Shown: positions 49,376-61,590 of the stretch, one piece after another | Layout: every line of letters begins with the position of its first letter | Numbering within the stretch: position 1 is the stretch's first letter | Assembly: GCA_002914845.1 (NCBI GenBank) | Contig: JXTC01000015.1 | Span: 1,806,890 to 1,870,889 of the forward strand | Origin: Trema orientale | Lineage: Eukaryota > Streptophyta > Magnoliopsida > Rosales > Cannabaceae | DNA length: 64,000 bases | Direction of reading: 5' to 3' | Made by a program: the position numbers and the translations under genes | The notes under the pieces: generated by a model | What the model saw: the letters and a program-made list of their open reading frames with translations, nothing else | Told to the model about the DNA's origin: nothing | The model's database searches: none

Positions 49376-50650
49376 AGACAAGTTAAGAATTTCCTTTTTG
49401 AGAGTATTGTTCTTGAAAATGAGTTTTTTTATAGTTTTTGTGTAAATCATTGAAATTACTCAATAAACTTTCATATGATAGATCACAATTACTATCATAT
49501 TTATTACTAGTACCACTATCATTAAGAAATTCAATTTTGGGTTCAAGAGAACTTACCTCATTTTCTATTGCCATGAAACACATGTTGGCAATTTCTTCTT
49601 ATTCTTCCTTATTGGATTCTTCTTCATCACTATCATCCCAAGTGGTATTCATTGCCTTCTTCTTTATTTTTCTTCTTAAGGGGCATTTATTATTCATGTA
49701 TCCCAACTTTTTGCATTCAAAGCAAGTAATGGGATCATCCTTTACTTTCTTCTCTCGATAGTCATTGTCTTTGGTATTCTTCTTGAAATTCTTCTTTTAG
49801 TACCTTTTAGTAAGACTTCTTCTTAGAAGTCTTCTAACTCACTATCCGCAAATTCTTCTTCTTCCTCATTGCTTCTTCAATGGTAGCTTTAAGAGCAATT
49901 CCTTTCTTTTCTTTCCTCTCTCCTTCATCTTCATTTATTTCCTTAATAAGAATTTTATAGGGCATGAGGGATCCTATGAGTACTTCAAGAGGAAGTTTGC
50001 TAAGGTCTTTTACTTCTTGAATAGCTACCACCTTGCTTCTATATGCTCGAGGAAGACTTCTAAGGATTTTGCTCACCAACTCAGCATTTGGAAAGATTTT
50101 TTCTAAGGCACGAAGAGAGTTAATAATAGTAGTAAATCTAGTAAATATTTGAGAAATAGATTCATCTTTTTCCATTTTGAACAACTCATAGTTTCTAGTA
50201 AAAATATTAATTCTAGTTTCTTTCATGGAGCTAGTTCCTTGACAAGAGACTTCTAACATGTTCTATAGTTCATGAACATCTCTAGCTTTCTCAACATTGT
50301 TATATATATATTTCTATCTAAACCACACATAAGAATATTTTTAGTTCTTCCCTTTTTTGTGAAAGTGATTTTACCCTTTTCATCATATTCTTTTATGTCT
50401 TTTTCTACTTCTCTTCTATCAACAATTTTTGTTATTTTCAAAGAGCCTTTAGTAACAATATACCATAAATCAGAATCAATAGACCTAAGATAGGTGTCCA
50501 CCCAGTTTCTCCAATAGTTAAAATCACTTCTATTGAAAAATAGTGGTTTAGAAGGTGACAACCCCTCACATTGAAAAGAAAAGTTGTTTAGGCTAGCCAT
50601 CTCAAAACGAGTAAGTTTTAAAAATTTGAGCACCAAGATCTAATACCAAT

Positions 50651-51923
50651 TGTTAGCCCAAGATTAGCTAACCCAAGAAGGGAGGGTGAATTGGGTTTTA
50701 AAAACTTCCTCGTAAAAATAGCTAAATCATACGTAAGTTCAAGGTAAATGAATTTAAGATATAAAGATAGAGAAAAGCAAATGCTATTTTTACGAGGTTC
50801 AATAAACACGACGGTTTGTCTATAAATGCTTTGAACTTTCTACTAACAGATCAAGAGAATGGTCTTGAATGACCTTTGTGCACAACGAGTGATTTCTCCT
50901 TAGGCATATTCATACCTTTACAATAGCCCTAATTCTGGTTGTATCATGCCTAACTTAGATTATTTAGACTCCGGTGCTAATCTCACCTAAACCAGGTTAT
51001 TTATAAATCTGATGTCAATCTCACCTCATAATTTCAATTTGGTTTTTGTTGAATCACTCTACTAGAATCTCTCTCTAATGAAAGTAATTTATACAAGATA
51101 AACTTACAGAAAATAAATATGAATACAAGATATGATCTAGTTTGGCTCAAGTGAAAAAAACGGATTTGAAAGTTTGGATCATAAAAATTGATTTGAACAA
51201 CTTGAATATATGATATGAGCAATGTAAGAATGTTCAAAAAGTTTTTTCAAGTCTTAGAAAAGCTTCTATTTATATACTTGAATGAAAACTAGTCATTTTA
51301 GACCGTTTGACAGACAATCAGTCATTTTCAGTAGACTGAAAGTATGTTTTCGGTCGACAGAAAATATTAGTCGTTGATTGTGCGGTTTTTATTGTCGAAT
51401 TTAAAAAACTGTTGAAATTCGGCAGAGAATCGGTAGACTAAAAACTGGGAATCGGTCTGCCTAAAATACCAGAGAGCTTGTTTTGATTTTATTTCAAGTC
51501 TTTTTTGATTCTTTTCAAAATTGTGACTTCTTAAATTGAATTTTATGAAATATAGATACTATAGAAATTCATAAATCAATTTAAAAATATGTGTAAAATA
51601 AATTTCAAACTTTAATTGGAGATAAACTAATTTGACTGCATTAGTTTGAAAATTTCCTGTTTATAGAAAAATTTGAGTCATTAAGATCATATTACATGTA
51701 AACAAGTATTCAAATACAAGAACTAAGTAATTTAACCTTTGCTAATCTAAGTCTTGTATTCTTGATCTTTGTCTTCAAGCTCTTTTTTATAATCTATTTT
51801 GAATGTCTTGTGATCCTTCTAATTTAATTGCTACACACTTACGTAGATTATTAGTTCTTAATCATATATTTATTAACTTCAAAACATGAGTATAAAATTG
51901 ATGATACAATGTATGAGTCAACA
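50651..51923 (-). repeat. 5' LTR of copy C
   Basis: 1273 bp; on the minus strand it starts TGTTGACTCATAC and ends GGGCTAACA, just before the Met-tRNA-type primer site. A block of GGTAGACC/GGTCTGCC motifs (about 51480-51310) precedes a TATA box (TATATAAATAG, complement of 51266-51276). Confidence 0.88.
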
Positions 51924-51989
51924 AACAGTATCGTACAGATGAATAGTTTTATACGTAAACAGTACTATAACCGGTGGCTCTGGTACAAC

Positions 51990-52480
51990 TGTTAGGAGAT
52001 CAGCTTTGCAGAAGTGACAACACACAGCTAAAATATGAGTTGAAAAAACTTTAGAAAAATTGAAAAGATAAGACACACAAAAGATTAAACATGGTTCACC
52101 CAATTTAGGATACATCCACAGACAGGCTATGAAGAATTTCACTATTAAAAGGAGATTACAACTTACTTCTCTCTAAATACAAGCATAGAATAAATGAACC
52201 TCTCTCTCTTGAAATAGAAAAAAAAAACTTTTTTTAAATAATTTAGGAGAAAATAAGTGGGACACTTCAGAGGAATTCATAGGCTTGAACTCTCTGTAAG
52301 GGAAGAAGAAATATTTTGAATGGGATAAGAAATAAGGATGTGAAGAAGGGCATATATAGTTGAACCCCTCTCCCTTCCACCGTTCCATGCATCCCCCTTT
52401 TCTCTTTTTTTTTTTTTTTCTTTGGTCAATGATGGTTGCACCAAGTTGGTGCCATCGGTGCCGCTCTTATTAACCCAACA
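51990..52480 (-). repeat. LTR of Tork-like copy B2
   Basis: 491 bp; on the minus strand it starts TGTTGGGTTAATAAG and ends ATCTCCTAACA. It contains a TATA-like stretch near 52358 and a CT-rich leader, and is related to the B1 LTR throughout. Confidence 0.82.
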
Positions 52481-52700
52481 ACAAAGACTAGTTTCTAGTA
52501 CATAGATTTTCTATTTTATTTTTTTATCATGATGTTGGTTAATAACATTGGCTTCCAATTCTAACCTTTTTTTTTTTTTTTTTTTTTTTTCTGTTTTTGA
52601 GATGGAAAAAAAAAAAACAGATTAACACGGAGAATCCTTTCTACTTTTTTTCCTCTATCTGTTAGCAATGGGTCCATTCTTGACGGAGTATGCTCGTTAA
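52481..52700. other. Non-coding with poly-T tracts
   Basis: T runs at about 52568-52590 and a following short A run. No gene. Confidence 0.5.
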
Positions 52701-52941
52701 CATCAAGAGAAAAGGATATGACCATGACTAATTTGGGCCAAAATGTCCCTTTTGTATAATTTTTTTAAAACGACATTTCTAGGAGTATTAAGGACATCTT
52801 GACCTATGAAAAAGTCCCAAATAATACTTTTTTTTATAGTCAAGAAATTTTTGACACTTCTAAAAATGTTACTTTTAGGAAAATACATAAAAAAATCGTT
52901 TTGGTCCAAGTTAGTCCAATCTATGTCATTTTCTCTAGATG
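52701..52941. mobile_element. MITE with long inverted arms
   Basis: The left arm (CATCAAGAGAAAAGGATATG, then CTAATTTGGGCCAAAAT) pairs with the complement of the right arm (CATCTAGAGAAAATGACATA, then CTAACTTGGACCAAAAC) over about 70 bp. The centre contains a second inverted pair. No coding capacity; superfamily not assigned. Confidence 0.7.
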
Positions 52942-55000
52942 CAATGGTTCTTTAGGAAGTAAAGTGATACCTGGCTCACCCAAAAATTAAACTAGGATCA
53001 CATTAAGTAGCTTGGCATCTAAGCTAGAGGATCTTAAACCTCAGTTTGTTCTGCTCCTAAGCACAATAGGTGCCACATGTTAGTTTTTCTTGATTATGCA
53101 AAATCCTAATAGGCATATAAACAATAATCTCATGCGAACTTAGAACTTATGATTTTTACGATTATAAGATTAGCAATAGATATACTTGGATACTTTGTAA
53201 TGAATCTTTGAACTGTGAAATAATTCTCATAGAATATCGAGTTTCTTTCCCTTAATCTGTCTTGACTTTAATAAGACATTTAATGATAGAGTACGTATAT
53301 TTTCTGATAATGGTTAAAGAGAGGTACAGATTTTATTTAAATAATTTAATATATATTTTTGTTCACATATGTCTATTCATAATAGTTGTATTGTTTTAAA
53401 GAGTTACAGCTCTTCATTAACTAATAGAATTTGACTTCACTTAACATTATTGAATTATTTAATTAATATTGATAAATACAATATTAATTAATTAAAATTA
53501 TGGAGGTGATATAAATAAATCTAGCACACATGGTATCGCTTAAGAGAAAAGGTGAGCTTTAGAAGAGAGTGAAAGAAAGAAGTTGACTATTATCGAGTAG
53601 AAGAGAAAAAGAGCTCGTTGACATGGTTTGAGAGAAACTTGTGTTAATGACTTGACTACTTGTTTGCAAGAGATATACATAGGTCTGTCGAAATTTGAGG
53701 CCAAGACTGGTTCCCAATATAATAATTTTGAACCTAATGAGTGAGGTGTCAACTTCTAGTTAATCAATCAAGGTTTCTTTTAATTATTACAATAACCAAT
53801 CAAGATTTTTAAAATACACGAGAGAAATGCCAAGTTATTTCGTCTTTCTTTTCCCTAATTTTGCTTATGACACTTCTTTTGTTCAATTTCTTTTACTCGA
53901 TCATATAGTGCTTCCCTTCCTGATATTGATCCTTTTACCGTTCTTTTTCATCTTGGTTCTTGACACTTCTTTGTTCCTTAGAGAACTTTACTCCAATGCA
54001 TGTGTGCTTTTAAAATTGAGAATTTTATGAACTTGCCGACCACAAAAGCAACTGTTCAGATCCAAGTGCTGGACATTTCTTCTTGACCATAAATACATTT
54101 GCATTGTGTTGTAGTGTCCATCAGAACTATAGTATTTATTTTATTTTTATCTTTCCAGTTCAAGATCCGCTGCTTGTTTTCTTCCCCTTGCTGAAATTAA
54201 TCTAGAATAGAAAGAAGGGAAAAAAAAAAAAAAAAAAAAGAAGTTCCATTAGTCACATGGATAGATGAGCATTGTTGAAACAGAATAAACGTCATGGTCA
54301 TTTTTTTTAAGTTCTTATATTAAAAGGGGGAAAGTGAGACAAACAGAATATTATGCGGAGGTGGGAATTTTTTTTTTTTTTCAATGAAAAAATCCTTAAC
54401 TGTGCTTAACTTTTATACTAATATAAGGCCGTTTTTGTAGGTTACCTTTTAAGAGGTAGAGAAGGAAGAGAAATTGCACGCATACGGAACCAAACATAGA
54501 GTTTGTTGATCGTAAGACCCGACAAGATTACGCGCACAAGGGATAATCTACAGTAGCAGGAAGACGACTTTGAGAGACGTTTAAGAAAAATATTTTAGAT
54601 ACATTATACAAAATTTAGAATAGCCAAAAAAATTTTACTTGAAGGGTTACTGTGCAAAACAAGGGCAAGAGAAGAGGATCTAACTCATTAGTTCCCTACT
54701 TATCAGCAGAACTAGGGTTGTTTGAACAAAAACTGCTTTGTAAGAGTTAATCTGATAGTTATTTCCATCTACATGACATTGTAGTTCATAAATTATATCA
54801 CATGTTATCATCATCAAGGAAATTGCTTCATCATGAAATATGTCATTTTACTTTTCAAAATATTTTAAAAAGGAAAAAGTAACATTATAAAAATGACAAA
54901 TAAAAAATAAATTAAACTTTAAAATTAGCTAGTCTAAAGTCTCCAATAAGGATTGCGAAGTTTTCCATGGAAAAATGTTATTCATCATTGTGATAAAATT
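52942..55000. other. Intergenic, nothing recognised
   Basis: AT-rich. Homopolymer A and T runs occur at about 54219-54239 and 54370-54381. Open frames here show no protein similarity. Confidence 0.45.
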
Positions 55001-55388
55001 CACATGTCAATGCATCAAATTTTGAGTCAGTTTAACTCGATTTTTAACTTGGGCCAAAATTGGAATGCTGCCAAACATAATCATCCTTGATCATACATAG
55101 TACATATGCAAAAATAAGTACTTGTATCATTAAAAGTTGTAACTCCATATGCACACCGAATAAGATCAGATAGCCACCATATCAATGCAATCACCACATG
55201 TCAATGCATCAAATTAAGAGTCAATTAACCTGTCTTTTACCATATGCAAAATTGTAATACTCCCACATACATAGTCATGCATCATCCTTGATTATATATA
55301 GTACTGCTAAACTATCAGTACTTCAATAATTGCAAGCCCCAACTCCATATGCACACAAAATAAAATCAGATCAGCCCACTTTTTGCCA
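55001..55388. repeat. 194-bp diverged tandem duplication
   Basis: CACATGTCAATGCATCAAAT starts both units (55001 and 55195). They share GAGTCA, a CATCCTTGAT phrase, AACTCCATATGCACAC and AATCAGAT-like blocks. Confidence 0.75.
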
Positions 55389-55480
55389 CATGTAGAAACC
55401 GTAACACTGCCACGTGCACACAAAATAAAATCAGATCAGCCCACTTTTTGCCACATGTAGAAACCGTAACACTGCCACGT
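55351..55480. repeat. Perfect 65-bp tandem duplication
   Basis: 55351-55415 and 55416-55480 are identical by inspection (unit from GCACACAAAATAAAATCAG to CTGCCACGT). The identity suggests a recent event or gene-conversion-like upkeep. It lies about 380 bp beyond the NTAN1 stop. Confidence 0.9.
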
Positions 55481-55861
55481 ACAAGTTGATGCATCATGGG
55501 TGGTGATACATATATGAGCCTTGCCAAAATCGCTACTGTGAATATTTGATTGATTCCTTATGCACCCAGACTAACCTTGTTTTGTTCTTAGTATGTTGTG
55601 TTAGATGCCTTCCTCTTATGTATAACAACATTTTTTAAGAATAAAACAGCCTTCGAGTTGTATAACTTCACATGTAGATGCACTTTTAACAACTATATCA
55701 ACCCAGAGACTGAGATGGTAAGCTGATTCATGGATAGGTCTCATCTTAATGGACTTCAACACGTAGATTTTAACAACAATAATGTAATGTATCATCGACA
55801 AACAACCAAACATATACATATATGTAAGTATATATGAGGGGATAATGCAGAGAAATGATGA

Positions 55862-58800
55862 TTAGCACCTTTTCCAGCCTCCATCAGCAGTCCTCTCAAA
55901 CACACGTGGCTGCTCCCGAGGAAATGTTGATCTCCAGTCCGGGTGTTGAATCAAGTAATCCCACTTCCTAAAGAGGGAAGAAAACATTAATCTCTATACA
56001 AGAGCCAATAAATTTAAGCCAAATCTTCTTTAAAACTTGTCAGTGTTCCTATCCCTGCTTTGCTAGCCTTCACAAGTCACAGACTAAATCCAAGCGATCT
56101 CGAGTTTACCAACCAGAAAACAAGCCAGTAGCTGATTTTACCCTGGCTTAAGGTGCAAGTTTTCTTTTTTATTTTTTTTTTTGTTTGATTCCATGATATA
56201 TTGTCAGTGTGTGAGACTCATTAATAACAAATAGATATATTATGAAATATGTCTTTTCCCAACAGTCCAACCAGAGACAGATCCAAGCAATAATAACTGC
56301 ACTTGCAGAACTAGGTTTGTCAATAGTAAAAACAAACTATATCTAATTTACTTTTACCTTCTTTCATTTTCCACAAAATCTGGAGCCTCTGCAGCGGGTG
56401 AAGTAGAACATATTTGGAGGACCTCTGACTCAGACAGATGTGTCAATGACCTAGCAATTACTGCTTGACGTGGGGTCCTATATGAGTAGAAAAGGGGAAC
56501 ATAATGCATGAGCATAAAATGGATAAATGGGCATGGAAATACATTACTATAAGAAGACGGCTGACTTTAAACATTGAGACTAAATAATATGCAGTTGCAT
56601 TACTTTATGAAGCTGTCTAATTCAGTATTCCACACTATTTAAGAGAAAACATTTGCCTCAGATAGTGGAAGCTTAAGAGGGGAAGTAAAACTTCTACCAG
56701 CGACATGGCGCGATCACAAATCTATCAGTTTGAGTATTATATGTTTCCAGCAACTTGTGATCCCATTCATGGTCCTCAAAAGATGCAGTAACTCTAATTC
56801 TCCTGACAATTTCATCGGGACATCTAGAAGTTGTATCAAAGCTGGCTGGGAAAACTGATCCAGTTGAAGTTTCTACCTGTCATAATTCAAAAAAGGAAAA
56901 GAGAAAAAAAATTTTAAATCTAGTTTAATTCATGAGTGCTTTAACTACACAGTACAACATCAAAAACATAATGATTACGCCATCAAGTCCTCAAACTATA
57001 AAGGTAAATTAATTCTTCGAGTGAATGCCCTTAACTTACTCCACTACACATAATTTACAAACAAGAAGCAAATTCATCAGAAATCATTACAAGAAGTAAT
57101 TTCATTCGTTACTTTCTTTTAATGTGATATCCAAGAATCCCTAAACGTTCGACCCAATCAGCTGGTCAGAATCAAAAGTAATGACTGGCCTCAATTGAAG
57201 CCTACAATCTTTGGAAAGCACAAAACTTGAGGTAATCTACCAAGTAAGTTGCAATGAAAAATTGAACGCCACACCATACTAAAAGCAATCCATAGGGCAT
57301 ACCACTCAACTAAAGCCCTTATGAGACCATAATATTAACATAATGCAAGGAGTAAAGCGTGGCTTTGATTTTATAGATTACTACAGATGTGCCGCTTGGA
57401 TTACTGTTCCGTAAAGATGCTATCTACAGACAAAATTGAAGCTAAACCTCTACTGTACAGGGACTAAGTATATCTATAAAGAGACATTCTTACATAAACT
57501 AGTAATGATAAACATGGGCATTAGATGTGGCGTTCACTTTACTAATTTGAACTATTGGAGCAGGATAGCCATAGAAAGTGTAAGGCGACCCAGTTTAGAA
57601 TAACTGAACACCTTCTATGTTGTGTACTTTAATAGGCCAACCACTCAGTGTCCCACAAGAATGCTTAAAGCTACAATCAGTCAGATGTTAGAGACAACCC
57701 AAGGTAGGATGAGATGCACTACAACCATGAGAAATGAAGCTATAAGTGAATTGATTTTATTCTTTTTATTTTTTTTGCTTAGCACCAGAAGTGGATAGAT
57801 TGCACAATCAGGAGCAAAAAGCATGACATGACAAAGGATTGGAACCACTTATCATTGATTTCTTCAAGATAACTATGGTCATTTTGATAGTAGGTAGGCC
57901 AGGGCTAATATATTGTTTTTGTACATGTCCAAGAGGAGTCATATGCTACTATTAGTAATGTTCTCTAGGATATAAACAAGTTGTTCTTTGCAAAATACCC
58001 ATTTTGGAAGAGACTTTTAGAGAACGACCCACTATTAATAACTATTTGCAAACTAATGTTTTTAAGTTGTAATTCGACCACGCTTGACTACCTAGCCGGA
58101 CTAAATTATAACTTAAAAGGTTCTACTTTGCAAAGATTTCTAAAAAGTAGGCTTTTTACTTAAAGGCACTTTTAAAGGGTCTAGTTTTTCCCCCTAATTT
58201 ATCTATAAACAATATATATCCAAGAAAAAAAAATCAAAAATAGAAAATAAAAATTCTAATACCAATAAGGATGTTAATATATTTCATTAGCATGCAAGGA
58301 CTGTTAATAAGTGTTGGTAATATAGATAATCATGGTGCTTTGGTTGAGTTATTTAAATGAAGGAATGACTTGTACAGTTTAGCCAAAAACATCATCAGAT
58401 TTCTTCACAGAGACAAGAAAATAACAATATAAAACAAGCACTAAAAATAAACAAGATTTTAGGACATAGAAGCTGACCACAAGACCATTAAAAATTGGAT
58501 ACGCATTTCCTTCAAAATCCCTCCTGGTGTTATGTGTAAGAACGCAGAGAGTTTGAAGGTGAAATTTTTCCTCTCTCGTCTTCAAAGTTTCAACAATTGT
58601 AGAACACAATGGAAAGGAGTAACCATCCAAATTTGCTTCACTTTCTGAGCTAGAGCTCTCATTATCATGCTGCATAAAGTTCAACACATTCAATTTAGTT
58701 ATTCTTGGTGTGGATAACAACTTCGCTGGAAAAATCAATGGAAAGTAGAGGAGCCTGGGCCACACATTAGGAAGAAAATCTTCAAAACCACCTATTATAT

Positions 58801-61020
58801 GTACCTGAAATTTTTAGAAATTGCAGGTTGATCAATACACAAGATGAGAATTAAGTTCAATCAAAGGAAACTACAATTGATGCAACAAATTTCCTAAAAA
58901 TTAAGTAATACATCTAGGTCATCATTCGAGCAGCAATCAGTAAATGATGAAAGCATCTGGTTGAGGCCCATATTCACAATGTCTGGGGAATCCATATGAG
59001 CGACTGAGGTTCTGCAGTATAAAAACAAAATCAGAAACATTGAAAAGAAATATAATAAGTTCTTTAACAATCACAGTAACTGTATTTCCCATAAATAATT
59101 GATTAATTTAATCTTACAGTCTATTTCTCCGATTTGTGATAGCAACACCCACGCAGGTAGTCGCTTCATCAGTTCCAACAAACTTTTCAATTTGGACATA
59201 GTAACAGACAATAATATCAGATCAGGAAAATAAATATCCAATCTTAACTTGAAGCTAAGTTCTAAACTTCTAATGTGAAAAAACTAATGCCCACTGCCAC
59301 CACAATTTTTGGTAAGTCATAATCAACCACAATAAGCTAAATGGTAATTACTACTTAGAACATTATCTACATGCGTATATATAGTGGAACAAACTTGTAA
59401 TTAGGGACAGTTAGAAACTAGAAAGGATTAATTTGACAACTAAAAGAACCCGAAATCAACTGGTGCTCCATGTGGATTCTATAATTTCACTCAAGAGACA
59501 CTCAAGGAAAGTTTAGGCAAAAGTACACAGAGAGAAAATAGATTGTGTGGTGACTTGAAATTCGCACAAATTAATAGGGTAAGTTATCATCTAATTCAAA
59601 TAACTCCATTTGCTTTTGCACAGCATATGCTACCAATATAAAGCTTATGAAGAAATATCAAAGTAACAATACCATAGTCATCTTCATGGTTAAAGCTACT
59701 CTTGTTTTTGCCTTGCAATACATATCAACTAAGCTGATACAAACATACAGTTATAGAAAGATTCAATGGCAAAAGTGTCACCAAGTATCGTTCAGAAAAC
59801 TAGGAGAAGAGAAGATTAAAATGCTCCATCTCCAATATAAACGATTATTATCTTAAACGTTTGTAATTATCTGACTTCAAAAAAGAAGAACTAGACATAC
59901 ATCGACCAGTGCGGGATCAACAGTTGCATATTCTCTTTGGAACAAATAGACCCATTTTGTTTTTGCGGATGTCCCTGGGCCAGATTCTTCAGGGATGACA
60001 GGAATTTTGAATTTCCTCATTGGACGATCCTTGAATGAATTTGAAGCAGATACCAATGCAGGGTCTTTCATTAGAGCACGAAGGGTAGCACTTCCCTGTT
60101 CATAAGCAGATGTTCCAAGTTCTATCACCTATTCACATCATACAAGTTTAGAAATTCTAATATAAGGTGATCTGTCGTACGAGAACTCATGCGCCCATCT
60201 TCAACATTATTGATCCAGAGTTCTCTATTCATTTCATAATACATTCAAGGTAATGTGACAAACAAAATATGTAATTCCATTTTATTTCGTATCCAAACTT
60301 TGTTTGGCATCTACATTTCAGTTTTGCAGACCAGTCCTGCATTTTTCAGGGTCAAGTATTATCTTGTTCATACCATGACTTCAAGTCCAGAATCAGAATC
60401 AAAGTCTATAAGCCAAACAAAACTCCATTCAAGAATGGTGCACCCAAATGCATATACTGGGAAATGTTTCCAAAACTAAGGAATATCAATAAGGATCCGA
60501 ATTCCAAATTCATAATATAAATTAGTTCAATAAAACTACATATTAATTTGGCGTTAAAATTTTATCAAAACAGCATCAATGACATACTAAATCAAACACC
60601 ATACAGGCACAATATTTTCCTTAAAAAACAAAAACAGTCTAGCCCAAAGTTGACGATGACACAGATATTTACAGTGCTACTTATTAAAATAAAAATATTA
60701 AAAAAAAGGTAGTTGCAGCAAGTTCATAAGCAACCCAAATATCTAAAAAGAATAAAGCTTGCAATTTTTATATTTTATCCATTATGTAAGGCAAATAAAG
60801 GTTTTAGTAGTTGCTAATATTTTCTTCCCACTTTCCCGGAAAATAAAGAACTAAAACTTGAAAAGAGAGAGAGAGAGAGAGAGAGAGAGAACTTGGGTTT
60901 TGGTATATGGGCATTTGATAAGAATTGTTAGAAGGGCAAAGCAGAGATTACCTGTGAAGAAGTAGAAGAAGAAGAAGAAGAGGAGTGGGCATCAAATGGA
61001 GCACCATTAACAAAGATCAT
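55862..61020 (-). CDS. NTAN1: Protein N-terminal asparagine amidohydrolase (NTAN1)
   Basis: Minus-strand coding exons: 61020-60952, 60128-59901, 59182-59118, 59011-58912, 58804-58478, 56876-56698, 56477-56358, 55967-55862; total 1194 nt, 397 aa. NTAN1 deamidates N-terminal Asn to Asp, feeding proteins to arginyl transfer and the N-degron ubiquitin ligases. The N-terminus MIFVNGAPFDAH is followed by a poly-Ser run from a GAA microsatellite. The core includes YLFQREYATVDPALV, the likely catalytic Cys109 in GTDEATTCVGVAI, and TSVAHMDSP with His126 and Asp128. The C-terminal part (RVTASFEDHEWDHKLLETY; QHPDWRSTFPREQPRVF) matches plant NTAN1. All junctions are GT-AG and phases agree. The gene looks intact. 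Intron 5 (1.6 kb) holds about 160 bp not present in the partial duplicate at 36.3-37.4 kb. The start fits the family N-terminus. Confidence 0.95.
60863..60890 (-). repeat. (CT)n on the sense strand in NTAN1 intron 1
   Basis: A GA run of about 28 bases on plus, thus CT on the gene's sense strand, about 60 bp inside intron 1. Confidence 0.85.
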
Positions 61021-61234
61021 GATTTACTCTGATGTTGAGTTGAGTGAGACTGACAAGAGAATAGTTGAACTTGAAGCAAAGAACAATTGGCAAGCAAGGA
61101 AAAATATTAAGAGCTATTAAGACGCGAGAAATAACCCCAAGAGTCGTCCACCAAATCAGGTCAATCCTTCCCTATTGACGTTTAACTTTATCTGGGAAAT
61201 TGCCGGACATCCCAGTATTTAGCAAAATACCAGT
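61021..61234 (-). promoter_or_regulatory. NTAN1 5' leader and proximal promoter
   Basis: About 210 bp between the start codon and the MITE. No clear TATA box was seen on the minus strand. Little can be said beyond position. Confidence 0.4.
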
Positions 61235-61590
61235 TCCGACATTATACCTTCTATTTTACACTTTCTTCAAAATATATATCGTTATTTTGGTTATTATTAA
61301 CATTGATCTCTAGATTAAGTCCGTTACAAATTTGTATCCAACACTAATTTAAAACAGTTAATTTATCAAGATGTCATTTAAAAAATTAAAAATAAACTGT
61401 ATAAAAATTAATTTGAGAATAAATTTATTAAATTATTTTGGTAAATTAACTACTCTAAATTAGTATCACAGTATAAATTTATAACAAATTTTAAATTTAA
61501 AAATCAATGTTGATAATAACCAAAATACAAAGTACAAACTGAATAAAATCTCAAAATAGAAAGTATAAAAGTGATATTATCCCTTCTAAG
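61235..61590. mobile_element. MITE in the NTAN1 upstream region
   Basis: The left arm (ACATTATACCTTCTATTTT, TTTTGGTTATTATTAACATT) pairs imperfectly with the complement of the right arm (ATATCACTTTTATACTTTCT, TTTTGGTTATTATCAACATT) and continues inward through CAGTTAATTTA-like sequence. No target duplication identified. Confidence 0.6.

Larger units (their letters stand above)
42571..51923 (-). mobile_element. SIRE-like Ty1/copia element, copy C, with both LTRs, fossil
   Basis: Same family as copy A, opposite strand. From right to left: 5' LTR 51923-50651; primer site from 50650; gag (about 50600-49400); protease region (about 48970-48745); pre-integrase (about 48600-48480); integrase (about 48420-47610); reverse transcriptase (about 47350-46720); RNase H (about 46500-45900); an extra reading-frame region (45365-44250); a purine-rich tract; and 3' LTR 43758-42571. 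All standard domains can be recognised, but the copy is broken in many places. Over one 300-bp stretch compared by eye the two LTRs differ at about one base in ten, suggesting several million years. No convincing target duplication remains. Confidence 0.9.
40601..52480 (-). mobile_element. Tnt1/Tork-like copia element, copy B2, split by copy C, fossil
   Basis: Read on the minus strand: LTR 52480-51990, a primer site (TTGTACCAGAGCCA) and leader, then the SIRE-like copy C (51923-42571) as an insertion. B2 then resumes with gag from about 42490, protease and pre-integrase (about 41530-41100, LGQLDSLGCETRIENG) and integrase (about 41050-40610, LDLVHSDVWQ; YTPQQNG). It meets copy B1 tail to tail at about 40600. 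Broken, with many breaks. B2 must predate copy C. No second LTR is seen. Confidence 0.83.

Noticed and set aside
52703-52990. Two overlapping open frames of 60-70 codons on opposite strands
   Set aside because: Both lie in the arms of a MITE and mirror each other.
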